Assembly: GCF_037977055.1 (NCBI RefSeq)
Contig: NZ_CP150274.1
Location: forward strand, 1,302,001-1,366,000
From: Paenibacillus sp. FSL K6-1096
GTDB taxonomy: Bacteria; Bacillota; Bacilli; Paenibacillales; Paenibacillaceae
Length of the DNA stretch: 64,000 nt
Direction of reading: 5' to 3'
Part shown: piece by piece, positions 32,937-41,818 of the stretch
Position numbering within the stretch: position 1 is the stretch's first letter
How the letters are laid out: each line of letters opens with the position of its first letter
Translations under genes and position numbers: made by a program
Notes under the pieces: generated by a model
What the model saw: the letters and a program-made list of their open reading frames with translations, nothing else
The model's database searches: none
What the model was told of the DNA's origin: nothing

Positions 32937-33932
32937 ATGATTACCATTAAGGATATTGCCCGCGTTGCCGGTGTATCCCATACGACCGTATCCCGGGCAC
33001 TGAACGGCAATCCGCTGATCAAGAAGGCCACCCGGGAGCGGATCGAACGGATCGCCGCCGAAATGAACTATGTACCGAATTACAGCGCCAAGAGCCTGGT
33101 CACCAAGCGTTCCTTCACCATCGGGCTGTTCTTCTCCAGCATCGAGCAGGGAACGTCCGCCAGCTTCCTGGTGGATGCCATCAAGGGCATCACGCATATC
33201 CTTGACGAGAACTACAATCTGACAGTGAACGGGATCGACAGTGTGCAGCATTTCAGCAACATCCTGCCCCAGCGCTTCGACGGCATCCTGGTGATGAGCC
33301 AGAGTGACGAAGACAATGCTTTTATCTATCATGTGAAGAAGATGGGCATTCCGCTCGTTGTGCTGAACCGCCAGCTGGAGGACCCCGGCATTATGAACGT
33401 TGTCGCCAACGACCGCGAAGGTGTGAAGGAAGCGATTGACTATGCCGCGCTGCAAGGACACCGCAGGCTGGCTATTATTGAGGGCAAGTCCGGCTTCAAA
33501 TCCTCCAGCGAGCGCAAGCAGGGCTTCATGGACAGCCTGATTGCCGGCCGGCTCGGCCTGAATCCAGATTACTTCGCCTCAGGAGATTACAGCATTGAGA
33601 GCGGGTATGAGGCAATGGGCAGGCTGCTGGAGCTTGCGGAACGTCCTACGGCGGTCTTCTGCTCCAATGACGATATGGCGATCGGCGCCATGAATGCCTG
33701 CTACGCCCGCAAGATCCGTGTGCCGGAGGAGATCTCGCTGATCGGCTTCGACGATATTATGTTTGCCCGGTACACGAACCCTGCACTGACCACCGTCCGC
33801 AAGCCGATTGCCGAGATCTGCGAGCTTGGGGCCAGCATGCTGATCCAGCTCCTGCAGCAGCCGGAGACCCCGCCGCAGCAGCTGTTCGTCAAGACCTCGC
33901 TGGTCGTACGCGATACGGTTGGTGCGCCCTGA
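32937..33932 (+). CDS. LacI-family regulator of uronate genes
   Basis: A 331-residue repressor with a perfect LacI HTH (MITIKDIARVAGVSHTTVSR ALNGNPLIKKATRERI) and a periplasmic-binding-protein-like sensor domain (FSSIEQGTSASFLVDAIKG, VVLNRQLEDPGIMNVVANDR, VFCSNDDMAIGAMNACYARK, ISLIGFDDIMFARYTNPALT). The position upstream of uxaB-uxaA-uxaC and the shared TTAACGTGTGCA motif suggest it acts like ExuR, relieved by a hexuronate or its catabolite. The effector is inferred. Confidence 0.9.
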   Translation: MITIKDIARVAGVSHTTVSRALNGNPLIKKATRERIERIAAEMNYVPNYSAKSLVTKRSFTIGLFFSSIEQGTSASFLVDAIKGITHILDENYNLTVNGIDSVQHFSNILPQRFDGILVMSQSDEDNAFIYHVKKMGIPLVVLNRQLEDPGIMNVVANDREGVKEAIDYAALQGHRRLAIIEGKSGFKSSSERKQGFMDSLIAGRLGLNPDYFASGDYSIESGYEAMGRLLELAERPTAVFCSNDDMAIGAMNACYARKIRVPEEISLIGFDDIMFARYTNPALTTVRKPIAEICELGASMLIQLLQQPETPPQQLFVKTSLVVRDTVGAP

Positions 33933-33967
33933 CTCAGGCTTCAGACCCAAGCCGTTATTTTGTGCAG

Positions 33968-34006
33968 ATACGGAATTCCTGTGAGGAACGGGAAGCTCCG
34001 TATTTT
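33968..34006 (+). terminator. Terminator of the LacI gene
   Basis: ATACGGA (33968-33974) pairs with TCCGTAT (33997-34003), followed by TTT. It separates the regulator from the uxa operon, which must then have its own promoter. Confidence 0.6.
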
Positions 34007-34021
34007 GCTTAAAATAAAATG

Positions 34022-34033
34022 TTAACGTGTGCA
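34022..34033 (+). promoter_or_regulatory. Candidate LacI operator in front of uxaB
   Basis: TTAACGTGTGCA is identical to the copy at 32846-32857 and lies 28 bp before the uxaB start. It has the ACGT centre typical of LacI-family sites but is not a full palindrome. Confidence 0.55.
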
Positions 34034-34060
34034 ATTTATCACTGTATTTCAAAGGAGATC

Positions 34061-35491
34061 ATGACCACAATGACAAACCGCTTATCCAGAAGCACTCACC
34101 CGGAACTGACCCTGCATCCTGAACGGATGATCCAATTCGGCGAAGGCAATTTCATGCGCGCTTTCGTGGACTGGCAGCTCCAGCAGATGAACAATCAGGG
34201 CCTGTTCAACGGAAGCGCCGTGCTCATCCAGCCGATCGCCCAGCACACCGGCGGAGTTGCCGACCTTATGGCCGAGCAGGATTATCTGTACACCGTGCTG
34301 CTTAACGGCATCATGGATAATGAGACGGTGAATTCCCGCGAGATTATCAGCTCGGTCAGCCGGGTGATCAACCCATTTGCCGATTATGAGGCTTATCTTG
34401 CCCTTGCGGAGAATGATGACCTGGAGTTCATTACCTCGAACACCACCGAAGCGGGCATTGCCTATCTTCCCGGTGACCGCGCGGACGGCGCACCTCCGGC
34501 CAGCTTCCCGGGCAAGCTGACGGTCCTGCTCCACCGCCGGTATGAGCTTGGCAAGAAGGGCTTCGTCATTATTCCCTGCGAGCTGATTGACCGCAACGGC
34601 GAGAAGCTGCAGGAGATTGTGGAGCGTTATGCGGCTGACTGGAACCTCGGCGAAGGCTTCCTGCAATGGCTGAAGTCCGAGAACACCTTCTGCTGCAGTC
34701 TGGTGGACCGCATTGTGCCGGGCTACCCGCGCGGGCAGGCCGCTCAGCTCGAAGCGGAGCTGGGGTATACCGACAAGGTTATGGTGACTGCTGAGCCGTT
34801 TCTTTTCTGGGTAATTGAAGGGCCGGAATCCCTTGCCGAGCGGCTGCCGCTGGCCAAGGCGGGATTGAATGTTGTGGTTACCCCTGATATGACGCCATAC
34901 CGCGAGCGCAAGGTGCATCTGCTGAACGGGCCGCATACCGCCATGGTTCCGCTGGGCCTGCTGGCAGGCCTTACGACCGTTGAGGATGTAATGAATGACG
35001 GGGCGTTCTCCCGTTATGTGAAGGTGTTAATTGAAGAAGAGCTGATTCCGATGCTGGATCTGCCTGCGGATGCGCTGCTGTCTTACGCCGGTGCCGTGCA
35101 GGAGCGGTTCCGCAATCCGTTCATCCGTCATGAGCTGACTTCCATCCTGCTCAACAGCATCTCCAAATTCAAAGCCCGCCTGCTCCCGGTGATGCTCCGC
35201 TACCAGGAGGAACGCGGCAGATTGCCGGAGCGGATCACCCTGGCTCTAGCCGCCCTGCTGCTCGCCTACCGGGGAGACCGCATCGCCCGGCAGGACAGCG
35301 CCGAGGTGCTGGCCGCGTTCGACCAGGCCTGGAGCCGGCCGGACAGCTTCGTGAATACCATTCTGGCCGACACCAGCCTGTGGGGCCAGGATCTGACCCT
35401 GCTGCCGGGCTTGCCGGCCGCCATTGCCGCCCATCTGCAGCAGCTTGAACGGGAAGGCTCCCGCGCAGCATTGCAGCAGCTTGTCGGCTGA
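34061..35491 (+). CDS. uxaB: Tagaturonate reductase (altronate oxidoreductase) UxaB
   Basis: Reduces tagaturonate to altronate with NADH in galacturonate catabolism. The protein belongs to the mannitol dehydrogenase family: MIQFGEGNFMRAFVDWQLQQ near the N-terminus is the nucleotide-binding region, followed by FITSNTTEAGIAYLPGDR. The C-terminal domain carries KVHLLNGPHTAMVPLGLLAG with the catalytic Lys/Asn/His cluster. ATG 34061 follows AAGGAG by three bases; ATG 34070 is an alternative with looser spacing. The length is 476 residues from the first. It heads a five-gene operon. Confidence 0.93.
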   Translation: MTTMTNRLSRSTHPELTLHPERMIQFGEGNFMRAFVDWQLQQMNNQGLFNGSAVLIQPIAQHTGGVADLMAEQDYLYTVLLNGIMDNETVNSREIISSVSRVINPFADYEAYLALAENDDLEFITSNTTEAGIAYLPGDRADGAPPASFPGKLTVLLHRRYELGKKGFVIIPCELIDRNGEKLQEIVERYAADWNLGEGFLQWLKSENTFCCSLVDRIVPGYPRGQAAQLEAELGYTDKVMVTAEPFLFWVIEGPESLAERLPLAKAGLNVVVTPDMTPYRERKVHLLNGPHTAMVPLGLLAGLTTVEDVMNDGAFSRYVKVLIEEELIPMLDLPADALLSYAGAVQERFRNPFIRHELTSILLNSISKFKARLLPVMLRYQEERGRLPERITLALAALLLAYRGDRIARQDSAEVLAAFDQAWSRPDSFVNTILADTSLWGQDLTLLPGLPAAIAAHLQQLEREGSRAALQQLVG

Positions 35492-35521
35492 ACGATAAAC
35501 TATTATTTTAGGAGGGACAAC

Positions 35522-37009
35522 ATGAAGAACTTAATGAAAATGAACCCGAGGGATACGGTGGCTGTAGCCCTGCGTCCGATTACCGCCGGCGAAGAGCTGA
35601 CAGTGGACGGACTTGCGGTTAAGGCTGCCCAGGATATTCCGCAGGGCCACAAGATTGCGCTGACGGACTTCAGCACAGAAGATGTTATCACCAAGTACGG
35701 ATATCCCATCGGCCATGCCACGGAACCGATTGCCGCAGGCGACTGGATTCATACGCACAATATCAAGACCAACCTGTCCGGGGAAGAAGAATACGAGTAT
35801 GTGCCGGATGTGCATCAGGTGACTTATCCCCGCCGCGATCTGACCTTTCAGGGCTACCGGAGGGCAAACGGCAAGGTCGGCATCCGCAATGACCTGTTCA
35901 TTATTCCGACCGTCGGCTGTGTGAATGGCATTGCCGAGCAGATGATCCAGGAATTCAAGGCGGAGCATCCCGATCTCGGCGGCTTCGACAACCTGACGGT
36001 GCTGAAGCATCCTTACGGGTGCTCCCAGCTTGGCGATGACCACCGCATGACCCGCAGCATTCTGCTCGACGCGGTGAATCACCCCAATGCGGGCGGCGTG
36101 CTCGTCTTCGGCCTCGGCTGCGAGAACAACATTGTCTCCGAGTTCCGCAGCATGCTGGGCGATTATGACGAATCACGGGTCAAATTCCTGGTGGCCCAGG
36201 AGGTGGGCAATGAGCTGGAGGCCGGTCTGTTCCTGCTGGATGAGCTGTACGAAGCCGCCAAGGATGATGTGCGCGAGCCGGTGCCGCTCAGCGAGCTGAA
36301 CATCGGTCTGAAGTGCGGCGGCTCTGACGGGTTCTCCGGTATTACGGCCAATCCGCTGCTGGGCGCATTCTCCGACTTCATTATCTCCCAGGGCGGAACA
36401 TCGGTGCTGACCGAGGTGCCGGAAATGTTCGGTGCCGAGAAAATGCTCATGGCCCGCGCCGAAAGCCGCGAGGTGTATGAGGACATCGTCTCGCTGATCA
36501 ACAACTTCAAGCAGTATTTCCTGTCCTACGGCGAGCCTGTGTATGAGAACCCTTCCCCCGGCAACAAGGCCGGCGGCATCAGTACACTGGAGGACAAATC
36601 ACTCGGCTGTACCCAGAAGGCCGGAACGTCGCCGGTGGTGGATGTCCTGGATTATGGCGTCAAGCTGCGCAAAAAAGGGCTGAGCCTCCTCCAGGCTCCC
36701 GGCAACGATCTGGTGGCCGCCTCTGCGCTCGCCGCTTCGGACTGCCAGCTGGTGCTGTTCACCACCGGGCGCGGCACGCCGTTCGGCAGCTTCGTGCCTA
36801 CGGTGAAGGTGGCGACCAATAATGAGCTTTTTGCCAAAAAAGGCCACTGGATGGACTTCAACGCCGGTCCTCTGCTGGAAACGCCGATGGAGCAGGTGCT
36901 GGAGGAATTCATCACTTATATCATCGATGTCGCAAGCGGCAAGAAGACCCGGAATGAGCAGAATGAAGTGCGTGAGCTGGCTATTTTCAAAACTGGCGTT
37001 ACCTTATAG
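35522..37009 (+). CDS. uxaA: Altronate dehydratase UxaA
   Basis: Converts altronate to 2-keto-3-deoxygluconate with an iron-dependent dehydratase mechanism. The 495 residues show the SAF-type N-terminal domain (AVALRPITAGEELTVDGLAV, GHKIALTDF) and the catalytic UxaA domain (GYRRANGKVGIRNDLFIIPT, VLKHPYGCSQLGDD, LGCENNIVSEF, GLKCGGSDGFSGITANPLLG, CTQKAGTSPV). The cysteines in these motifs are the known metal-site candidates. GGAGGG precedes the ATG. It is 30 bp after uxaB. Confidence 0.95.
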   Translation: MKNLMKMNPRDTVAVALRPITAGEELTVDGLAVKAAQDIPQGHKIALTDFSTEDVITKYGYPIGHATEPIAAGDWIHTHNIKTNLSGEEEYEYVPDVHQVTYPRRDLTFQGYRRANGKVGIRNDLFIIPTVGCVNGIAEQMIQEFKAEHPDLGGFDNLTVLKHPYGCSQLGDDHRMTRSILLDAVNHPNAGGVLVFGLGCENNIVSEFRSMLGDYDESRVKFLVAQEVGNELEAGLFLLDELYEAAKDDVREPVPLSELNIGLKCGGSDGFSGITANPLLGAFSDFIISQGGTSVLTEVPEMFGAEKMLMARAESREVYEDIVSLINNFKQYFLSYGEPVYENPSPGNKAGGISTLEDKSLGCTQKAGTSPVVDVLDYGVKLRKKGLSLLQAPGNDLVAASALAASDCQLVLFTTGRGTPFGSFVPTVKVATNNELFAKKGHWMDFNAGPLLETPMEQVLEEFITYIIDVASGKKTRNEQNEVRELAIFKTGVTL

Positions 37010-37026
37010 GCCTTATCCTAATTCAT

Positions 37027-37133
37027 ACAAGTGGAAACGCCTTTACCGTCCTTTTAAAGGACGGTTCCATTTCAGCGAGAAATAGAAGGATAAGTTATCG
37101 TGTGAAACCTATAAATTCTTATATTTTAGAGGG
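37027..37133. repeat. Dispersed two-hairpin element, copy 1
   Basis: About 105 bp shared with 62910-63014. It contains a perfect palindrome CCGTCCTTT-T-AAAGGACGG flanked by imperfect GAAACG/ATTTC arms. The conserved block TTTCAGCGAGAAATAGAAGG follows, then a distal partner for AAATAGAAG. It interrupts the uxaA-uxaC spacer, so in this position it would be transcribed as part of the operon. Confidence 0.8.
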
Positions 37134-37144
37134 AGATCCTATCC

Positions 37145-38569
37145 ATGTTTCTAAACGAGAACTTCATGTTATCCGGCGAAACAGCACAGAAGCTCTACCA
37201 TAATCACGCCAAAACGATGCCTATTATCGACTACCACTGTCATCTGGACCCGCGCGAAATCTATGAGGATCAGCCGTTCCAGAATCTGACCGCTGCCTGG
37301 CTCTACGGCGACCACTACAAGTGGCGGCTGATGCGGGCAAACGGGGTGCCTGAATCGCATATTACCGGGGATGCCTCCGATTATGACAAGTTCCTGGCCT
37401 GGGCCCGCACGCTTCCCAAGACTGTCGGCAATCCGCTGTACAGCTGGACCCATCTGGAGCTCCGCCGCTTCTTCGGAGTGGATGAGCCGCTGAACGAGGC
37501 CTCTGCTCCGGCGATCTGGGAGAAGGTGAACCAGAGGCTGGCGGAGTCCGGCTTCACCCGGCGCGGCCTGATCCGCCGGTCCGGGGTCAAGGTGATCTGC
37601 ACCACCGATGATCCGGCTGACTCCCTGGAATACCACCAGCTGCTGAGGGGCAGTGAGACGGCCTTCCGTGTGTTCCCGACCTTCCGCCCCGACAAGGCGC
37701 TGAATATTGATGCTGAGGGCTTCGCAGACTGGATCAGCAAGCTGGAGCAGGCTGCAGGCCGGCCGGTTCAGACCTATGCCGCGCTGCTTGAGGCGCTCCA
37801 GGGCCGCGTAGAATTCTTCCATGAGAACGGCTGCCGCCTGTCGGACCATGCGCTGGATGTGCTGCGTTATGAGGCGGGTGAACCCGAAGCGGTTGAGGCC
37901 ATCTATGCCAAAAGACTGCAGGGCGCAGAGCTGTCCCCGCAGGAGGTCACCGTCTACCGCACCGAGCTGCTGACGGCGCTGATCGGCTTCTATCATGACA
38001 AGGGCTGGACCATGCAGCTTCATCTCCATGCCTTCCGCAACAACAACACGCCGATGTTCCGGCGGCTTGGGCCGGATACCGGCTACGACGGCATCAACGA
38101 TCTGCCGCTGGCCGCCGCGCTGTCACGGCTGCTGGACCGGGCCGAGAGCGGCAGCGGGCTGCCGAAGACGATTCTGTACTCGCTGAATCCCGGCGATTAC
38201 CCTGCCCTGCTGGCTCTGCTGGGCTGTTACCAGAAGGATACCCCGGGCAAGCTGCAGCTTGGCTCCGGCTGGTGGTACAATGATACGTACAGCGGAATGC
38301 GCCAGCAGCTGACCACACTTGCCGAAGGCAGCCTGCTGGGCAACTTCGTCGGGATGCTGACGGATTCCCGCAGCTTCCTCTCCTATACCCGGCATGAATA
38401 TTTCCGCCGGGTGCTGTGCGGGCTGCTCGGTGAACTTGCTGACCGCGGCGAGGCACCGGATGACCTGGAGCTCCTTGGCTCCATGGTCGAGGATATCGCC
38501 TACAACAATGCGGCCCGCTATTTCGGATTCGAGACCGCCGGCAGCGAAGCCGCCGGGCTTACCGTCTAG
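37145..38569 (+). CDS. uxaC: Glucuronate/galacturonate isomerase UxaC
   Basis: Isomerises glucuronate to fructuronate and galacturonate to tagaturonate, the first step of the hexuronate path. The 474-residue amidohydrolase-like protein has MPIIDYHCHLDPREIYEDQP (the H-x-H metal motif), VICTTDDPADSLEYHQ, MQLHLHAFRNNNTPMF, LNPGDYPALLALLGC and WWYNDTYSGMRQQL. AGAGGGAG lies upstream of ATG 37145. The 135-bp gap to uxaA is unusually long for this operon because of the repeat element. Confidence 0.95.
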   Translation: MFLNENFMLSGETAQKLYHNHAKTMPIIDYHCHLDPREIYEDQPFQNLTAAWLYGDHYKWRLMRANGVPESHITGDASDYDKFLAWARTLPKTVGNPLYSWTHLELRRFFGVDEPLNEASAPAIWEKVNQRLAESGFTRRGLIRRSGVKVICTTDDPADSLEYHQLLRGSETAFRVFPTFRPDKALNIDAEGFADWISKLEQAAGRPVQTYAALLEALQGRVEFFHENGCRLSDHALDVLRYEAGEPEAVEAIYAKRLQGAELSPQEVTVYRTELLTALIGFYHDKGWTMQLHLHAFRNNNTPMFRRLGPDTGYDGINDLPLAAALSRLLDRAESGSGLPKTILYSLNPGDYPALLALLGCYQKDTPGKLQLGSGWWYNDTYSGMRQQLTTLAEGSLLGNFVGMLTDSRSFLSYTRHEYFRRVLCGLLGELADRGEAPDDLELLGSMVEDIAYNNAARYFGFETAGSEAAGLTV

Positions 38570-38584
38570 CGGAGGATACGGAAA

Positions 38585-39277
38585 ATGCCGACTCTTTATA
38601 TCGCCGGAGATTCTACCGCTGCCCGCAAGGGCGGCGGGGAATGGCCGATGGCCGGATGGGGCGAATTCCTGCATGAATATGTCAGTCCGGAGCTGCGGAT
38701 CGAGAACCGGGCGGTCAACGGCCGGAGCACCCGCTCCTTCCTGGCCGAGGGCAGGCTTGCGGATATTGAGCGGGACTGCCTGGCCGGAGACTTCCTGCTG
38801 ATCCAGTTCGGCCATAATGACCAGAAGCTTGAAGACCCGGCCCGTTACACGGACCCGCAGACGGACTACCGCCGGAATCTGAAGGTGTTCATTGATTCTG
38901 CCCGCAGACGTTGCATGTTCCCTGTGCTGCTCACCTCCGTGAGCCGCCGCCGCTTCACCGCGGACGGGGAGCCTGACCCGCAGGCGGTCGGCCTCTACCC
39001 GCAGGTGATGCGGGAGGTGGCCGCAGAGACCGGAACGCCGCTGCTCGATCTGTTCGCATCCTCCCAGCGGCTCTACCGGGATTTGGGTGTCGAGGCCTCA
39101 AGGGAGCTGTTCCTGCATCTGGCCCCGGGAGAGCGGCCTAACTATCCGGACGGCATAGCGGATAACACGCATTTCTGCACCGCCGGGGCGCGGCGGATTG
39201 CCGCGCTGGTGGCGGAGGCGGTCGCGCGGTGTGCGGTGCTTACTGCATTGCATCCGTATCTGCGGATCAAGCTATGA
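38585..39277 (+). CDS. SGNH hydrolase, rhamnogalacturonan acetylesterase-like
   Basis: A 230-residue GDSL-type esterase without a signal peptide. Block I TLYIAGDSTAARKGGGEWPM holds the catalytic Ser, block III FGHNDQKL the oxyanion Asn, and block V DNTHFCTAGARRIAALV the catalytic Asp/His. This layout matches the YesT/RhgT subgroup that removes acetyl groups from pectin rhamnogalacturonan. A cytoplasmic form would act on imported oligosaccharides. It follows uxaC by 15 bp. Confidence 0.87.
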   Translation: MPTLYIAGDSTAARKGGGEWPMAGWGEFLHEYVSPELRIENRAVNGRSTRSFLAEGRLADIERDCLAGDFLLIQFGHNDQKLEDPARYTDPQTDYRRNLKVFIDSARRRCMFPVLLTSVSRRRFTADGEPDPQAVGLYPQVMREVAAETGTPLLDLFASSQRLYRDLGVEASRELFLHLAPGERPNYPDGIADNTHFCTAGARRIAALVAEAVARCAVLTALHPYLRIKL

Positions 39278-39306
39278 ATGAGCCTTAACTCAAGGAGGTT
39301 TTCACT

Positions 39307-40149
39307 ATGACCGTTCCATTTAATCTGGGCGTGCGCGCCCATGACTTCAACCACTGTCCGCTGCCGGAGCTGATCGGCAAGCTGCGGGCGCACGGCTTCC
39401 CGGCGATTCAGTTTGCCTTGCACAAGTCTTTTCCGGAGAGTGTGACGGAGCTGTGTGCACTTAGTCCCGGCGCAGCTGCGTACTATGGCGATGCCTTCAG
39501 ACAGGCGGGGATTAAGATTGCCGTGCTCGGCTGTTATGTGAACATCATCGACCCAGATCCTTCCAAGCGCACGCAGGCGCTGAACGAGTTCAAGACGCAT
39601 CTGCGGCTGGCCCGTGACTTCGGGGCAAGCCTGGTCGGCACAGAGACAGGCAGTGTCGGGGACGGATATACGGAGGATAATTTCACGGAAGAGGCTTTTG
39701 GACAAGTCGTAGAGTCGGTGAAGGCCATGGTGGCCGAGGCTGAGCGCTTTGGGGTCACAGTCGGCATCGAGGCAGGCGTCAACCATCCGCTTTATTCGGC
39801 GAAGCTGGTCAGACGGCTGCTGGATGAAGTGGCATCGGGCAACCTGCAGATCATACTGGATGTCGCCAATCTGATGACGCCGGAGAACTATCTGCAGCAG
39901 GAGCAGATTGTAGCAGAAGCGCTGGAGCTGCTGGGCAACCGGATCGCTGTGCTGCATCTGAAGGACTTTACGATACAGGACGGCAGGATCGAGATCGTTC
40001 CTGCTGGCCAGGGGCTGATGAATTTCGCGCCGCTGCTCAGCTATATGAAATATAAGCGGCCGCATATCCAGGGGCTGCTGGAGAGCACCCCTGAGGAGGG
40101 GCTGCGGGACAGCGCGCAGTTCCTGCGGAGTCTGTACAACGAGCTATAG
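39307..40149 (+). CDS. Sugar phosphate isomerase/epimerase-like TIM barrel
   Basis: A 280-residue xylose-isomerase-like (AP-endonuclease-2 family) barrel. Candidate metal ligands lie where expected: SLVGTETGS (Glu), VTVGIEAGVNHP (Glu, His), IILDVANLM (Asp), AVLHLKDFT (His) and GLLESTPEEG (Glu). The reaction cannot be told from sequence. As last gene of the uxa operon it may epimerise or isomerise a uronate or ketose intermediate. AAGGAGG precedes ATG 39307. Confidence 0.83.
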   Translation: MTVPFNLGVRAHDFNHCPLPELIGKLRAHGFPAIQFALHKSFPESVTELCALSPGAAAYYGDAFRQAGIKIAVLGCYVNIIDPDPSKRTQALNEFKTHLRLARDFGASLVGTETGSVGDGYTEDNFTEEAFGQVVESVKAMVAEAERFGVTVGIEAGVNHPLYSAKLVRRLLDEVASGNLQIILDVANLMTPENYLQQEQIVAEALELLGNRIAVLHLKDFTIQDGRIEIVPAGQGLMNFAPLLSYMKYKRPHIQGLLESTPEEGLRDSAQFLRSLYNEL

Positions 40150-40201
40150 AATCTGGAGTGCTCGCCCATATATGGCGGCATCCGGTATCATGAGGGATTA
40201 C

Positions 40202-40221
40202 GAGGGGCAGAAATGCCCCTC
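40202..40221 (+). terminator. GAAA-tetraloop hairpin after the uxa operon
   Basis: GAGGGGCA-GAAA-TGCCCCTC is a perfect 8-bp stem with a GNRA loop, 52 bp after the last stop codon. There is no T-run, so it may be an RNA 3'-end stabiliser rather than a terminator. Confidence 0.5.
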
Positions 40222-40299
40222 ATTGGCTTGAGTGGGCCGTTTTGGTGGATTCTGGTGCACTAGTGCTCCTCATCCCGTCCACGCACCCTCGTACCTAAC

Positions 40300-40690
40300 C
40301 AATGTGTTCGGTTTTTCGCATACATCTGGCCCACACACCGCATACCTAACCAATGTGTTCGGTTTTTCGCATACATCCGGCCCACGCACCGCATACCTGC
40401 CAAATATGTTCGGTTTTTCGCATACATCTGGCCCACGCACCGCATACCTGCCAAATATGTTCTGTTTTTCGATTACATTAGGTCTAAGAGCTGCCGCCAG
40501 TCCCATTGTAATCGGTTTTTCGATTACATCCCCCCACGCATCCACGTCCGGCCCGATGTAATCGGTTTTTCGATTACATCCCCCATACGCCCGCCGCACC
40601 CATCTGCCCATTGTAATCGGGTTTCCACCTACATTCCTCTCACGCCCCCGCACCTGCCCAATGCAATCGGTTTTCCACACACATCCCGCC
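40300..40690. repeat. 51-bp period tandem array, locus 2 (about 8 units)
   Basis: Cores begin at 40302, 40353, 40404, 40455, 40506, 40556, 40611 and 40661; spacing is 51, 51, 51, 51, 50, 55, 50. Early units use TTCG with CGCATACAT, middle units use AATCG with CGATTACAT, and the last two are decayed. The unit at 40555-40580 is a perfect 10-bp inverted repeat, GATGTAATCG-GTTTTT-CGATTACATC. Spacers between early cores are themselves conserved (CCCACGCACCGCATACC), so this is not CRISPR. Together with the hairpin and the terminator it fills the 628-bp gap between the uxa operon and a facing gene. Confidence 0.92.
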
Positions 40691-40707
40691 CGCTCCCCCT
40701 GCGCCAG

Positions 40708-40744
40708 AACAAAGCCCCGGACCCAATCGGGCCGGGGCTTTGTT
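40708..40744. terminator. Bidirectional terminator next to array 2
   Basis: AACAAAGCCCCGG (40708-40720) pairs exactly with CCGGGGCTTTGTT (40732-40744). Confidence 0.8.
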
Positions 40745-40777
40745 GGATGGCTAAGGTGACGCCACCGGGACGGGCTC

Positions 40778-41611
40778 TTATGACTTAAAGGCCTGCGGCG
40801 ACACGTACACGAACCGTTCCGCTCTCGCCATCATATGGAACTTCTGCTCAGGGAAGTGGCGGTACAGGTAGTCTACGAAGTAGCCCGGATTCTCGGCGTT
40901 CCCGGCGAACAGGTCGTAGTGCAGCGGAACGACGGTCTCGAAGCCGCTGGTGGCCGCGAACTCTGCCGCTTCCCGGTAATTCATATTGCCGACAATGTGG
41001 CGGCGGTTCCGGTAATAGTCGCGGCCGTTGATCGGCAAGAGCGCCAGATCGATGGTCCGGCTGCCCATCTCTTCAACCAGCTCAGGGAACAGCACGGTGT
41101 CTCCGGCATGATACAGCGTCACCCCGTTCAGCTCCAGAATGTAGCCGACATACTTGGGGTTGCCCTGTTCATCACGCTCCAGCTCTTCATGCGCCGCTGC
41201 CACCGGATATACCTTCAGCCCGTGCGCAGGCTCTGCCGCCTGGCCGGGCAGGGCAGCCGCCAGTCGCTCCTTGCCGATTCCCAGCTCCTGCAGCCGCTCC
41301 AGGCAGACGGCCGGAGCCATGAACTGCGCACCCGGATTCAGTCCAGCCAGCACAGGCAGCGCCTCTTCATCCAGATGATCCGAATGGTCATGGGTGATCA
41401 GACAGACCTCCATATTATTAATCTCCCCCGGTCCAACCGGCGGCGGGAAGGTGCGGTCCGGATTCGGCGATACATAAGGATCGATATAGACCGTCACCTC
41501 CGCCCCTTTAACAATGACACTGGCTTGTCCCAGGAACCAGACGGCTACACAGCCATAGGGTACCTTGGTGGCCCGGACTTCTTCGATCAGTTCTTGTCCT
41601 GCAAATGGCAT
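40778..41611 (-). CDS. MBL-fold metallohydrolase (UlaG-like)
   Basis: A 277-residue metallo-beta-lactamase-fold enzyme. The metal motif is CLITHDHSDHLDEEALPVL (H-x-H-x-D-H), with further ligands in TLYHAGDTVLFPEL and ETVVPLHYDLFAG. The N-terminus VRATKVPYGCVAVWFLGQAS resembles UlaG, the ascorbate-6-phosphate lactonase, and related YtkL-type enzymes. A lactonase role on a sugar acid is possible but not shown. Start ATG 41611 (MPFAGQELI) follows GGAAGGGAG; the longer reading has no ribosome site. Confidence 0.85.
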   Translation of the reverse strand: MPFAGQELIEEVRATKVPYGCVAVWFLGQASVIVKGAEVTVYIDPYVSPNPDRTFPPPVGPGEINNMEVCLITHDHSDHLDEEALPVLAGLNPGAQFMAPAVCLERLQELGIGKERLAAALPGQAAEPAHGLKVYPVAAAHEELERDEQGNPKYVGYILELNGVTLYHAGDTVLFPELVEEMGSRTIDLALLPINGRDYYRNRRHIVGNMNYREAAEFAATSGFETVVPLHYDLFAGNAENPGYFVDYLYRHFPEQKFHMMARAERFVYVSPQAFKS

Positions 41612-41818
41612 ATCTGTATACTCCCTTCCTGTCTTTTCTATCAAACTCTAACGCATATCCGCCCCATCCGCAAATGTGTCTTCAGGTCCCGCTGCCTGAA
41701 TTACAGCACCTCGCCATAACTATCCATGCACTGCCGCCTGAACCGCCCTGCCCCTATACAACAGATTCACTATAGATGTAGTATATTAGGGTATTCATTA
41801 CCGACTGGAGGAACTACT

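Noticed and set aside
40300..40690. CRISPR array
   Set aside because: The repeats are degenerate, the inter-core sequences are themselves partly conserved, and no cas gene is present.
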